From NCBI GenBank assembly GCA_024138025.1, contig JAMXBD010002822.1:95554-159553 (forward strand): a DNA stretch of 64,000 nucleotides. The letters run 5' to 3'. Source of the stretch: Combretum micranthum. Taxonomy: Eukaryota > Streptophyta > Magnoliopsida > Myrtales > Combretaceae. This document shows, piece by piece, positions 51,013-63,800 of this stretch; position 1 is the first letter of the stretch, and each line of letters begins with the position of its first letter. The translations under genes and the position numbers were made by a program. A model generated the notes under the pieces. It had not been told where the DNA came from. It worked only from the letters and a program-made list of their open reading frames with translations, and searched no databases.

Positions 51013-51971
51013 ATGATTGGTTATCCACCACATGCTATAGAAAATGTTTCACTTGTAAAAGGACTAAAACATAATTTGCTAAGCATAAGTCAATTATGTG
51101 ACAAAGGATATAAAATGATTTTTGAGAAAAGTAAATGCTATGCATATGATGATAAAGGTATTAAAATGTTTGAAGGATTTAGAAAGAAAAATATTTACCT
51201 AATTAAACCATCTGATATGGATATTGAGTGTTGTTTTCTTTCTATATCTGATAATGTGCATTTATGGCATAAAAGACTTGGACATGTAAATTTTTATCAA
51301 CTCGAAAAGTTATCCAAAAAGAATCTTGTTGCTGGATTACCAAAAATGATTTTTAAACAAGATATTAAATGTGATACATGTCTTAAAAATAAAATGGTAT
51401 CAGCTCCTCATAAAAGTAAAAATGTAATATCTACCAAAAGACCTTTAGAATTGTTACATATGGATCTCTTTGGTCCAACAAGAGTTTCAAGTATTGGAGG
51501 AAGCAAATATGGACTTGTTATAGTTGATGACTTCTCAAGATATACTTGGGTACTGTTTTTGAAAAGTAAGACCGATACTTTTGATGCCTTTCAAATTTTT
51601 GCAAAACAAATTCAAAATGAAAAAGGTTTTTCAATTATATCTATAAGATCAGATCATGGTACAGAATTTGATAATGCTCAATTTATTTCCTTTTGTGATG
51701 AATTTGGTATAAGTCATTTTCTCTGCCCTTACACACCACAACAAAATGGTGTTGTTGAAAGAAAAAATAGAATAATACAAGAATGACACGTTCAATGCTT
51801 AATGAAAGCGGTGTTGCAAAGAATTTATGGGCTGAAGCTGCTGCAACAGCATGTTATATCATAAATAGAGTTTATATTAGACCTTTCACATCAAAAACAG
51901 CATATGAAATTTTTCGAGGAAGAAAACCAAATGTTTCTTATTTTCATGTGTTTGGTGCAAATGCTTTGTGA
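51013..51971 (+). pseudogene. pol: pol: integrase, broken by two frameshifts
   Basis: This inserts the cDNA into the genome. The zinc-binding HHCC part shows LWHKRLGHVN and CDTCLKNK (about 51260-51395). The catalytic core shows Asp in LLHMDLFGP, Asp in RSDHGTEFD and Glu in VVERKN, the D,D-35-E triad of copia integrases. The frame breaks at about 51783 (caagaatgac), then continues one frame over (from TRSMLNESG), and breaks again near 51955-51970. All motifs are intact apart from these one-base events. Confidence 0.88.
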
Positions 51972-53964
51972 AAAAGAACATTCATAATCTTGGTAAATTT
52001 GATGAACGTTCCGATGAAGCAATATTTTTAGGATATTCATTGAATAGTAAAGCATATCGGATTTTCAATAAAACATCCAAAGTTATTGAAGAATCAATAA
52101 ATGTGCGTTTTGTTGAAGAAATTAAAAATGATTGTGATGATGATAATACAACTGTGTTTTTGAAAAATGCTACTAATGATGCTACTATATCAGAATCACC
52201 CAAAGAAAAATCACCTAAAGAAACAATGATACCTGATTACTCAGAAGCTAGATCAGAAGGTCAAACAGAAGGTAATACAGATGCTAGTGCTAATACACCA
52301 GATAACTCGAATGCTTGGAGATATAAAACGGCACATCCACCTGAATTAATAATTGGTAAAATAGATACTGGTGTTAGAACTAGATCAAAACTAAAAGACT
52401 TTGAAAGTCACTTTGCTTTATTATCAGAAATTGAACCAAATTGTGTTGAATCTGCTTTGATTGATGATAATTGGATAAATGCCATGCAAGATGAATTAAA
52501 TCAATTTCAAAGAAATAATGTATGGGATTTAGTGCCTAGACCTTTAAATAAATCTATTATAGGTACTAAATGGGTATTTAAAAATAAATTAGATGAAAAT
52601 GGCAAAATAGTAAGAAACAAAGCTAGACTTGTAGCAAAAGGTTATTCTCAAGAAGAAGGAATAGATTATGATGAAACTTATGCACCTGTTGCTAGGTTAG
52701 AAGCCATACGTTTGCTACTTGCTTATGCATGTTTTAAGAATTTTAATTTATTCCAAATGGATGTAAAGAGTGCATTTTTAAATGGTTATATTAAAGAGGA
52801 AGTGTATGTTGAGCAACCACCAGGATTTGAAGATCCTTTCAAGCCTGAATATGTATATAAATTAAGAAAAGCTTTATATGGACTCAAACAAGCCCCAAGG
52901 GCATGGTATGAGAGACTTAGTGATTTTCTCATCACAAGTGGATTTCAAAGAGGTAATGTTGATACAACCTTATTTTTGAAACATTATGATAAAGATATAT
53001 TGATTGCACAAATTTATGTTGATGATATAATTTTTGGATCTACTAATGAGAAATATTGTCAAGATTTTGCAAAGCTTATGCAGGCTGAATTTGAAATGTC
53101 TATGATGGGAGAATTGAATTTCTTCTTGGGTCTACAAATCAAACAAACTAAAGAAGGAATCTTTCTTCATCAAGAGAAATATACAAGGCAAATTCTGAAA
53201 AAGTTTGGTTATGAAAACAACAAACAAGTGACTACACCAATGAGTACTTCAATCAGGTTAGATGCTGACTCAGAAGGTAAGAAAATCAATGAAAAACTTT
53301 ATAGAAGCCTTATTGGATCTTTGTTATATCTTACTGCTTCAAGGCCAGATATTTTGCTTGCTGTGTGTATATGTGCTAGATTCCAAAGTAATCCAACTGA
53401 AAATCATCTAAAAGCTGTTAAAAGGATATTCAAATATATTGCATGTACTGCAAAATTAGGAATTTGGTATCCAAAGAATCAAAATTTTGAATTGATTGGT
53501 TTTTCTGATGCTGATTATGCTGGTTGTAAAATAGATAGAAAAAGTACATCTGGAACTTGCCAATTTTTAGGAGATAAATTGATTTCATGGTCTTCAAAGA
53601 AACAAAACTCAGTTGCTTTATCTACAGCAGAAGCTGAATACGTATCTCTTGGAAATTGTTGTGCTCAAGTTCTTTGGATTAAACAACAAATGCAAGACTA
53701 TGGTGTTGAAAATAAATTTATTTCGTTTCAGATTAAATGTGATAATACAAGTGCAATTAATTTGACAAAGAATCCAGTTCATCATTCACGATCAAAACAC
53801 ATTGAAATTAGACATCATTTTATACGAGATCATGTAGTTAATGGAAATGTTGTATTGATTTTGTTCCAACTGAAAATCAACTTGCAGATATATTTACTAA
53901 ACCCCTTGATAAAACCAGATTTGAATTTTTGAGAAATGAGATTGGAATGTGCTATCCTTTTTAA
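51968..53964 (+). CDS. pol: pol: reverse transcriptase and RNase H, open for 654 codons
   Basis: This copies the genomic RNA to DNA and degrades the RNA strand. The long open frame runs to 53932. It starts inside the integrase C-terminal part (IFLGYS..AYRIF). The RT begins near 52460 and contains [17 protein letters not shown], the first Asp motif [24 protein letters not shown] and the active site YVDD (53015-53026). RNase H follows with [18 protein letters not shown] and a CDN motif at about 53740, ending in [14 protein letters not shown] one-base deletion near 53857 shifts the last 35 or so codons; the natural end, with an FTKPL motif, is the TAA at 53962-53964. This is the best-preserved coding region of the window. 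The whole polyprotein cannot be made because of upstream breaks. Confidence 0.93.
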
Positions 53965-53998
53965 TATTTTATTCATATGTTTTTGCTCTTTAAAAAAA

Positions 53999-54012
53999 AA
54001 ATATATATAAAA
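53999..54012 (+). promoter_or_regulatory. TATA-like stretch between pol and the env-like region
   Basis: aaatatatataaaa stands 35 bases after the pol stop and about 235 bases before the env-like ATG. Downstream lies a CT-rich, leader-like stretch with two ACGT cores (atcacgtctc, ggacgtgact). It is only a candidate: AT-rich DNA gives such matches by chance. Confidence 0.25.
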
Positions 54013-54244
54013 TAGTAAATAATAAATTTCTGTGTTTGTGATTTTGAATTCAAAGATTATGGAAAACGTGCAAGACAAGTGAATCATTAATCACGTCTCC
54101 ATTTTCCCACGCATTTCAAACGGCAAGGACGTGACTCTTCCATTTCCCTGTGCTGCTGCTATTCGTCATCCAACGTCCCTTCTTTTTCTAAAAAACTTCA
54201 AAATTCTTTCTTTCGCGCTCTCCTTGCTCTTCCAAACCCTAAAC

Positions 54245-56163
54245 ATGGCACCACGAAAATCATCCAGACTAGCCTCAAAAGGTCCTAAAGGGAAAGTTGT
54301 AAAGGAACGATAGAGATTCGTGATGAATCTTCTGATTCAACACGAACACTCTCTGAACTTCAAGAAGGTAGAGAGAAAGAACGAAAAAGAAAAATGATCT
54401 GTCGAAGTTGACCAAACAACCCCTGAGACAGAGCAAGAAAAGGAAAAAGATTCGTCTTCTTATGAATCTTAGATGTTACTACCCCAGAATCTGAAGGAAA
54501 GACTAAGGAGGGTTCAAACCCTAAACCAGACGGGTGATTCAGAAAGTTCTAAGGAAGAAATATCTAAGTCACCACAAAAGAAAGCGAGTTCAAAAAAGAG
54601 GAAACTGTCTTCAAGATCCCAAAGAAAATGTCAGAAGAAAAAAGAAGAAGATAGGAAGTTCTTCTAAGAAAAGGTATGGGAATATCAAGATTCTTGATAA
54701 TTCGTTCATAGATTTTTCTTTCTTTAAGAAAAATGGGTTCTATTGGAACCATTGGCTCGATCATATAGGATGTAGAAATCTGTGTAATTTGTCTAGTGAA
54801 GTTGCTGGAGAAGTTATCAAGGAATTTTATGATAACTTGACTTTGTTGGATGGACTGAAGTTAAAGTCTGAAATAGCTGGCAAAAAGTTAAGATAACTAG
54901 GAAAGATCTTATTTCATGTTTTGATATGAAAGATGAGAAAGATGATGACTTCTTTGTGTCCATTAAGAAAAATGATCTGTTTCGTGCAATAAATGATGGA
55001 GTGGGAACATATTCTGAAAAAGATGTGTTTAATACTGAGTTTAGCTTGTTGATAAGGCTGCTACACAAGATAGTTGTAGACTGTTTGCTTCCAAAGAATG
55101 GTAGTTCTACTACGATTAATAAAACCGAAGCTATTGTCATTCTGGCAATAAAAAGAAATTTAAAGCTTGATCTACCATCTTTGATTCTGAAGCATCTGTG
55201 GAAAACTAAGTTTAATATGCCTTATGGAAGCATGTTGATGAAGTTGCTGAGGTTTAAGAAAGTAAAGCTGCCAGAAAATGCTAAGTTTCCTAGAATCTGA
55301 AAAGAATTGGGGAAATAGTGCTTATGAGAATGAATATTAATGTTAAGCACAAATTCTGGTTTGCTAAGGATGGAGCTTGGTATGTTCATCCTAAGTTCAG
55401 CAAAAGAATTTTTGATTGGGAGAAAATTAAGTCTGCAGTTGAGGGGGAGCACTTACTAAGTGCAGACAGTGGTTCAGAAGGTGATACCAAAAGAAGGATA
55501 AAAAGAAACCTCCAATGCGAAGAGCAGGAAAAGAGGTTATGAAGGAAAAGAAAAGGAGGAAACCTGCAATCATGACTGGAGGGAAGTTTGAAATTAAGGA
55601 AGGAGAAGGAAAACATCTGGACACTGACTCAGATAGTGACTCAGAGGGCATCTCTGTTAAGGGTCCAGGAGAAACTTCAAAATCAATTTTAAGAAAGCTA
55701 TTCTTGATCTGATGGAGAAAAGATTTACAGAAATGAAGGCTGAAGTAGAACACATGTTCGAGGACATGTTTACAGATCCTACTCATGGCTCTGTTCATCT
55801 CCACCTCCATAACATGATTCTGTTCCTTCTCCACCAGTTTTTGAAGCTGACATGGATGTTGATCCTCCTGAGAAGTCTGAAGCTTCACATCCTGACAAGG
55901 AAGTTTCACCACCACCACCGACAGTGGAACCAGATGTTCAATCCTTTCAGTTGATTCCTTTCTCTCAACCCTCTTCAACATCCGAACCACAACATACTCC
56001 ACAAATCATTCTTTCTGATGTTCTGATAGAGTATCTGCAATCATTCAATCCAGCGTTTAACTCTTCTCCACCTCCTGAAAGCTCAACTCTTCCTATAGTT
56101 AGGTATTCTGGACGGAAGAAGACCACAGCTAGGAAGTCAGTCAAGCCCAAAAAGAAGCGCTAA
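54245..56163 (+). pseudogene. env-like region of the Sirevirus-like element, frameshifted
   Basis: The ATG at 54245 (aaaccctaaacatggcacca) starts a basic N-terminus MAPRKSSRLASKGPKGK. An acidic, Ser-rich stretch and a Lys/Arg-rich stretch (about 54540-54665) follow. The central domain (about 54690-55300) has KEFYDNL, CLLPKNGS and LKHLWKT..MPYGSML blocks, resembling the plant-retrotransposon env-like/'putative plant transposon' domain. A Pro/Ser-rich tail (about 55850-56100) ends in the basic RKKTTARKSVKPKKKR. At least six frame changes are needed, among them near 54310, 54460, 54895, 55300, 55520 and 55700. No clear signal peptide or membrane span is visible, so calling it an envelope would be an over-reading; Sireviruses commonly carry such a frame. 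It is separated from pol by 280 bases. Confidence 0.7.
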
Positions 56164-56294
56164 TTTTCTTTTCTGTTTTCTTTAAGTCTGTTCTGTTTTT
56201 TTTTTTAAGAACTCAGTTGTTATGATCCTTTTAATGCATTCCTTTCAGACTATTTGCTATTCTCTTTTATGGTATTTATTTTTCTTGCTGATAA

Positions 56295-56308
56295 CAAAAA
56301 GGGGGAGA
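56295..56308 (+). other. Upstream polypurine tract
   Basis: aaaaagggggagaa, 228 bases before the 3' LTR. Extra polypurine tracts upstream of the 3' LTR are a known Sirevirus feature. Confidence 0.75.
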
Positions 56309-56522
56309 ACATATTAAAACAAAGATAATCATGCAAAATATTGATTAATGAATTTATGTGCGATGCAAGTTATATAAAATTATGTGCGATACAAGTGTTG
56401 TGCAGGTTATATAATTTGTATTTTAATTACTGAATTATCATGAGATTATGCAGATTATGCAAATGAATGGAGTTATCTTGAAAATATTTTTTTTGTTTTA
56501 ATAGATGGGTTTTGTTATCATC

Positions 56523-56535
56523 AAAAAGGGGAGAA
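56523..56535 (+). other. Polypurine tract adjoining the 3' LTR
   Basis: aaaaaggggagaa directly abuts the LTR start tgttag, as expected for the plus-strand primer. Confidence 0.9.
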
Positions 56536-58110
56536 TGTTAGTATTTCTCTTTTGATGTTTTGATGATAACAAAAAGATTAAGTATTACTAATGAATTTTT
56601 GAGTATGCAGAAATCTCTCATTTAATGTGATAAGTGAAGTAAGAGTTTTCAAGAGCTAAGCAAGAAGTTATGAAAATTTAAAGATAAATCAGAAAGTAGT
56701 TCAGAGACAAAATAGAAAGACAAAATAGAATTCAGAAGGAAACTCAGAGAGTGAAACGGCTGAGCGACAAAACAAAACTGCTCAGAAGGTAACTCAGAAG
56801 GTAAACTGGGAACAAGAATAGGATTCGCACAAAAGATCACAGTTCGAATCTTTCAAAATTATTTTATTATTTTGAAGACCCAGTTCCAAAGTTGAGTGTA
56901 TTTGGGTAATACATTCAAATGTTCCACAAAATGGTTATTATATCCAAGGGGATTCGATTTTTTTTATTAACGTATAAAATCTCAAAAGCTTATGACAGAA
57001 AAATTAAATTAATCAAGGATCAGATTATGTCTGTTATTTATGGCTTGGGTTTATATTCAATGATGTCATAGAATTCGTTTTGTTATCAAGTTTGACAGCC
57101 AGATCAAGAAGGAAAGATTCGATCCTATTCTTTTGGGATTTAGAAGATATTTCACGAGAAAGTATATCTTCAAGATGGTCAAACAATGATATGGATAAAC
57201 ATCAACGTTATCAACAGCAAGATAAGATTTGGATAATCACAGAAGTATATCAAGCACAAAATCAGGAACTACTGGAGATTATCATCTATCCAATTGTTTT
57301 GAATTCGAATTCTCTAACCGTTTTCAACCGAAGAAGAAGGAGAATTTTTTAAATTTAAATATCTCGAAGACATGAAGACAGTGGCGTGAGAAAGACAAGA
57401 ATAATCAAAAGCCTTTGAGAATCTCTTGAAAAATTACTGTCATTCGAAATTTTCCTTGAGCTGAAATTTTAGAAACGCTTATTCTTTTGTTTCAAAGCAT
57501 TGTATATCTTGAATGAGAGTTGTGTAGAAGTGAGAGTTACATTTAGTCTCTGTAGATCAGTAAATAGCTTAAGTGAAGCTAGATAGGCTGAGCAGAGTGT
57601 TTGAAGTTCTTTGTTGAAGAACAAGCTTGTATTCTCATTTCTTTTGGAAATAGTGGAACATACCGATGTGGAATACGGGTCCCCGGCTTGGAGCTGGAAG
57701 AGAGGATTGACGCTCGAGGCGGAACCTCTATAAATCGATCTTGCAATCTCTTCTCTACCTTATCTTTTTAATTTCGTGCATATTTTATTGTTTATTCTTG
57801 CTGCATCATAAACTCAGAAGACCAGTCAGAGAGTAACTGGAAATTTAAGTTCTACTGAACATTGAACTCAGAAGATCAGTCAGAGAGTAACTGGGAGCAA
57901 AATAAATTTTTATTAACATATTATTTTTAATTATTTGCAAACTTGATCTTGTCTGATATTATTTGAAATTTATCAATATATTTAAAATAGAGTTTAGAAG
58001 CCATTTAATTTGAGTAACTAAGCAAAGTGAATTTGGTTGAATTTGAAAAAGGTTAAATTTTATTAAATAACCAATTCACCCCCTCTTGGTTATTCTTTTC
58101 GGGACCAACA
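56536..58110 (+). repeat. 3' LTR of the Sirevirus-like element (1,575 bp)
   Basis: Colinear with the 5' LTR. In roughly the first 750 bp I see about four to six substitutions but more than ten indels, mostly single bases in short homopolymers (for example cgacaaac versus cgacaaaac). Confidence 0.95.
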
Positions 58111-59274
58111 ACAAGCTCTTTTTCAAACCATTATCTCGTCATGAGATAATTGAATATGTTCTTTGTGTCTTTTTTATGGTGTAATGTAAGCCTCGGAAAA
58201 TTTTAGTAAATAATTCCAAAATGAACTTCGAAAATAAACCTAAAATCACTCCAAATTAAAACCGAACTTCAACTAGTCCTAAATCACGAACGAATCCAAA
58301 AATTTCTTAATCTTGAGAAAATGAAAATCTTTAAAAATAAAATAAGAACTCAACAGTCATCAAATTCAAAACCACTACGTATGACAAATTCCATACGTAA
58401 CTCCGACTTATAAAATCGAGTAATATAAAGCCCAAAAACAAAATTATTAAGAAGTAAATAATGATTAATCTTTGGAAATAAAACTCAATTCAAAGAATTC
58501 CGAAAACGTCGAGAGATATTAAATACTTACAAAAATAAAATTTAAAATAAATTTCTCAAACTAAATATGTTGTGTAAACATAAAATATCAGTTTCCAAAT
58601 TGGCAAAGATTTAAACCGGAAAATCACCTAGAAACCCTAAGTGGAATACAATAGTTTAAGTCCGACAATCTAGCGCCGCTAACCCTAGAGGCCGAGGTGT
58701 ATTTTAAATGTGTAGAATAGCTCGTAGTGATATAAGTTTGCCTAAAAATATCAGATTGGTAAATTTTTGACTTATTTCGAATCCGTTCGGATACAGACTT
58801 CGAAAAGCGTGTCTTGGGGCTCGAGATATAAAAAATATACCATTAGTACCGTTAGACTCATAATTTCATAAGATTTCCAAATATATCAGTTATATAATTT
58901 TTCGGGTTATAAAAGTTACAGTTATAACCTTTTTATCGTATTTTCATTACTACCGGTAATTAATTAGTATTTTACACTATTCACTTTTATTTCATTACAC
59001 AATTTTATTATTCTTATAAAGCCTTATATTTTTAGATAAATATTTTATATATTATAGAAAATTTTGTTTTTCTAAAATTTAGTTATTTTCGGTTTTTACG
59101 ATATCAGATTCTGTTTAACATCCGATACTAAAAATAAAATAAATTAATTTAATAATTACAAAATATTTGAAAAATATTTTTATTTCCATAAAATAATTTT
59201 TTAGAATTTTTCGGGTTATAAAAATATCATTTATAGCCTATATTCGCGTATTTCGATCATACCGGTAACATATT

Positions 59275-60791
59275 TGTTGAAATATTAAAATAATTCAAAT
59301 AATTATTTTGTTGAATTCTCTCAAGAGATGATTTTGATGATAACAAAAAGAGTTAAATGTTTATATATAATTTGTTTAAGAAAGCAACAATGAATGTTAA
59401 TAATAAAAAAGTCTATTAGAAGATTGAAAGTATATATATAAGACCTGCAGTGATGAGTTTAATACTCAGAGGGAAACTCAGAAGGTACATGAACTGCACA
59501 AAAATCAAGTGTTTTTCCAACGCGATTTAGTTTTTGAAGACCTAGCTCCAAATGTTGAGTATAAATTGGGTATTATACTCAATGTGTTCCACAAAGTTGG
59601 ATTAAATTCACAGGGTTTGTTTTAGAATTCTTAAATTGATTTAAGGAACACGAAAATACTTTTAAAGAAAATACAAGTTCAATAGGAAAAGTTCTAACTA
59701 ATTTTATTTTTTCAAAAGTAATAATTATTTTAAGGAGAAAGTTAGTTTGAAGAATTTACAAGGACAGAAATTTGTGGATTGTGTCAAAATCATTACATGT
59801 GTAGATTGAAGATAAGCATGAACAGTGGAAAACGTGCAATGAATCAACACGATCAAGATTAAGTCCGCTTTTTCAGTTTTTGGATAAACATATCAGTTGC
59901 AAGATGTTTATATTATCATCAGAAGCTGGATTATGAAGATAAATTCAAATATTCAAATTTAAATTGAGTCAATCGAAGATAAATGGAAGCAGATTTTCGG
60001 AAATGACTGAGTTGATTCAACGCGCAAAAAAATCTGGAAGAGTTGATCCAATTGCTTCTAACCGTTGCAATATTTTTAAAAAGAAGGAGGACGAAGCAGA
60101 TAGAAGAAGAACAATTTTTGAGATCAACTTAGAGATAACACGAGAAAATCAGAAAGTCCAAGCATTCCAAATCTGTCAATTTTATTTTTTTTACTGTTCA
60201 CTGTGCGAAAAATTGAGGAAACTCAAATTTTTATTCCTCTTGATTTGATTTTACTCTTGGTGAGTTGAGAGTTACAAGTAGGCTTAGTTGATTGATTGTG
60301 TGTGAGAATCAAGCTAAGTGAATTGTAGCCAAAAGATTGGCAAATACTTCTTGTAACCTTTTTGATTTTATTGGATAGTGGAACACAACCGGTGAGGAGT
60401 ACCGGGACCTGGCTTGGAGCTGGAAGAGAGGATTGACGCACAAGGGGAACCTCTATACATCGATTTGCAATCTTCTCCTTATCTCTTTTATTTTGAGTAT
60501 TGATTGTTTATGTTTTGTTTGCTCAGAAGGTTAATCAGAAACTTCATTATATATATAGTTATTTACTCAGAAGGTTAATCAGAGAGTAAATTGTTAACAT
60601 TTTTCTTACTCAGAGAGTTAGGCAGAAGGTTTACAAGTTTGAAAGAGTTGTCTTAATTTTGATCCGAATTTTTCATAAAGATTTCATTTGTTTAGATTAT
60701 TGTTTCAAGTAAGGTTTTAAATCCATTATAACCAAGTAGTGTGGAATTTGTTTAAATTTTGAAAAATAAGTTTTATAACCAATATAACTCG

Positions 60792-60847
<56 letters not shown>

Positions 60848-60873
60848 TCCCGGTTATCTTTTCGGGACCAACA
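59275..60873 (+). mobile_element. Solo LTR related to the Sirevirus-like element
   Basis: Starts tgttgaaatatt and ends ttttcgggaccaaca, like the 47389 element. It shares gcttggagctggaagagagg and attgacgc near 60413-60438, the aaccaat..c-rich..ggttat end, and three ctcagaaggttaatcagaga-type repeats (60520-60620). tatt stands on both sides, but the fifth TSD base is unclear. No internal region follows. Confidence 0.85.
60792..60845 (+). repeat. 54-base C homopolymer
   Basis: An uninterrupted run of C in the LTR tail, where the related LTRs have only five or six C (caattcacccccctcttgg). Confidence 0.98.
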
Positions 60874-63800
60874 TATTAATTTTATTCATGAAAATTCTGC
60901 CACTTATTTAAAAATATTTTTCCTAATTTTATTTTGTATTTTCTTAATAAAAAGCACTTTTTCCAACCCATACTTCAAGTACACCTTACACATATCACTT
61001 CTTTTTTCTTCAATCTTTCTACACTTTATCCCACACTCCTTGGCAGAAATTTTGACCTGTTTTCTGCCCTTGTCCTTTGATTTAATCCCAATTTGACTAA
61101 ATAATTATATTCTACTCCTTCTTAAAGAAGCAACACATACACATTAATTACATAATTTAATTTCAAGTCAAAATTCAAACAATTCCTCTCTCTTCCCCTC
61201 CTACATTCACGTGTAGCTCCGCTCTCCTTGCTACCCTTGTTTTATTTTTTTTTCTTTCTCATTTAACACACTTCTTCTCCATTTAATGCCTCTTAATTAT
61301 TTCCTTTCATTTCCCTTTGAAACCCTCTCTTTTTTCCTCTCTTTTTTTCTTCTTTTGTTCTTGTTCTTGTTCTTGCAAGAAACAAGCTGCCCCATTCCAA
61401 TCTCTTGCCTCTACACTTCATTCTTGAAGATTTTTAAGCAAATTTTCTTCTCAAAGCTTCCATAGGTGATATAGGTAAAGTATAATGAGAGTTTCATGCA
61501 TCAAATGACATTCCATTAGCTTAAAAGCTTAGGATGATGATGCCAAAAATGAAACACTCCTCTTCTCTATGATTATTATCTTGTATCATTATTATTTTTT
61601 TGTTTAAAGTAGTTATATTTTATAGATCTAACATTTGTTGCTTTGATTTTCGTTTACGCCATAGATCTTGTAATTTGAGTTGTTATTTTTGTTATTGCTT
61701 ATGATTTATGCATAGATTCATCATCCACATGTCTATCTTAGTGATTCATGCATTTAAAACTAGTGTAGTAAACGAGATCTAGTGTTTTGAGTTCATACAA
61801 ATGCATTAGACTTTTGTTTTATGTTCATGAATAACTTATAGTAGCATGATGATGGTAGGAAAGTTTTAGAAAGCTCAAGATCTACTTTATTTTCAACAAA
61901 AATCATTTTTGAAAATTCGGACGAAAATGGAACCATATTTAGAAAAGTTTTTTTTCAACTTCAAAATGTGTATTTTTCATTTAAAATGAAGAACTTAGGG
62001 AATAGATAACATAAATGAGTGATTTTGATGAGTAAAGTTTAGATCTATGAGTTTATAGTTCACTACCATGCATTTCTTTTTATATCATGTTCATATTATC
62101 TGTAGATCTTGGTTTTGAACTAAAAAAAAATAGTAAAATTCGTATTTTGGTAAGACCCCTATTTAAAAACACTTTCCAAATGTCAAAATGAATTTTTACT
62201 TGAGATAATGAAGGCTTAATGTATGTATATCATCAAGACTTCTTTTTACAAGAATCAAAAGTGATTTTAAATAAAAATCTCATTTTCGGATTTTGGCCAA
62301 GGCATATTTTAAAAACATGTTTTCCAGCTCAAAAATGAAGTTTTTATTCAAGATATGGAAAACTCTTAGGATAGGATATGTAAGGAATGGATTTTCATAA
62401 GTTTAGATAGATTTTATCAAAGGATATGTCCAAAAATAAATTTTGTAAATTCGGATCTCAGCAAAGACCAATTTTAAAAACCCATTTTTCAACTTCAAAA
62501 CAAAACTTTTATTAAAGAAATGGAAGCCTTAAGGGATAGGTTTGACTAGGAAATGGTTTTTGAAAGACTAAATGAGTTTTACAAAGAAAACAAGCTCAAA
62601 TGAATTTCTCAAAATTCGGATTTGAAAATAGCCACAATTCAAATACCTATTTCCATATACCAAATGATAATTTTGATAGGAAAATGGAATTACTAGAGAA
62701 TATATGTAATAAAGACCAAGTTTTGACAAGATAAGAGAAGTTTATCAAAATATAATCCTAGGATAACAAATGGTTTCCAAGAATAGGATAAATAATGTTT
62801 TCATTCTTCAAAATTTTGTAAAATTCGTACTTAGGTAAACCACCTATTTAGAAATCTACTTTCTAATCCCAAAATGAAGGTTTTTATTGAAATAATGAAG
62901 GCGATGGTTATATAGATCATCAAGGTTGAGTTTTGATAAAAGAAAGTATGATTCTACAAGAAGAAAAACTATTTTTCTTAAGTATAGTATAATTCAAAGT
63001 TTTGCAAAGTAAAAGTTTTCAAAAAGAATTCTTGGTATTATATTTATACATATAGATTGATTATTTCATAACCATCATGACAATAGCTTGTAGGAAATAC
63101 ATATATGCATGATGCATTGTAGAAATAAGGTATGAAAATTGAGTTTATCCAAAATTTGTAAATTCAGATGATTTCAAAACCATGCCTTAAAAACCCATTT
63201 ATCAACTCCAAAACTTGTGTTTTATATGAAAAATGAGGAGTTTAGGTCATAGGTATCATCAAGTAATGATTTTGAGATAGGATTTGCTAAGAAAAATATA
63301 TAGAGCAAGGAGTAGAAATGAAGTAGGAAAAATTTGAGTTGTTGTCATTTTAAGAAATTCGTAATAATGGAGTAATGGCATGGAAACCCATATTTTCCAA
63401 ATCAAATTAGAATTTTTATCAAATAAATGAAGTCCTTAGTGGCTAGGCATGGTTGAGCCTTAATATTCTAAGTATCAAATGATTTTTACTTAAAGGAATC
63501 ACCACAAAAACTAATTTTACAAAATTCGGATTTTGGAATCAACCCTACTTGAAAACATGTTTACAAAGTGCAAAATAGAAATTTTTATCTAGAAATGAAG
63601 GTTATAAGTAATAGATATAATGAAGACTCAATTTTAGTAAGGATAGTTATATTTTCTTGAGAAATAAATCCAAAACAAATGGAAATGACCAAAGTTAGAA
63701 AACTAGATTTTTCATAAGTAGTTGTTATTATGATCTTGCAAAATAAAAAGTTATAAATTTGCTTTTAGTAAGAATCATCAAGATCATGCATACATTAAAC

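Larger units (their letters stand above)
47389..58110 (+). mobile_element. Complete Sirevirus-like Ty1/copia retrotransposon (10.7 kb)
   Basis: LTRs at 47389-48944 and 56536-58110, TSD acaag at 47384-47388 and 58111-58115. A Met-tRNA primer site follows the 5' LTR; the order gag, protease, integrase, RT, RNase H is that of Ty1/copia. An env-like region between pol and the 3' LTR and two polypurine tracts are features known from Sireviruses. Gag has a long C-terminal coiled coil and two zinc knuckles. At least seven frame breaks make this copy non-coding as written, yet domains and both LTRs are well preserved, so insertion is recent relative to the rest of the window. Confidence 0.95.

Noticed and set aside
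55427..56002. 191-codon minus-strand frame opposite the env-like region
   Set aside because: Shadow of the plus-strand env-like region; no motif and no conservation argument.
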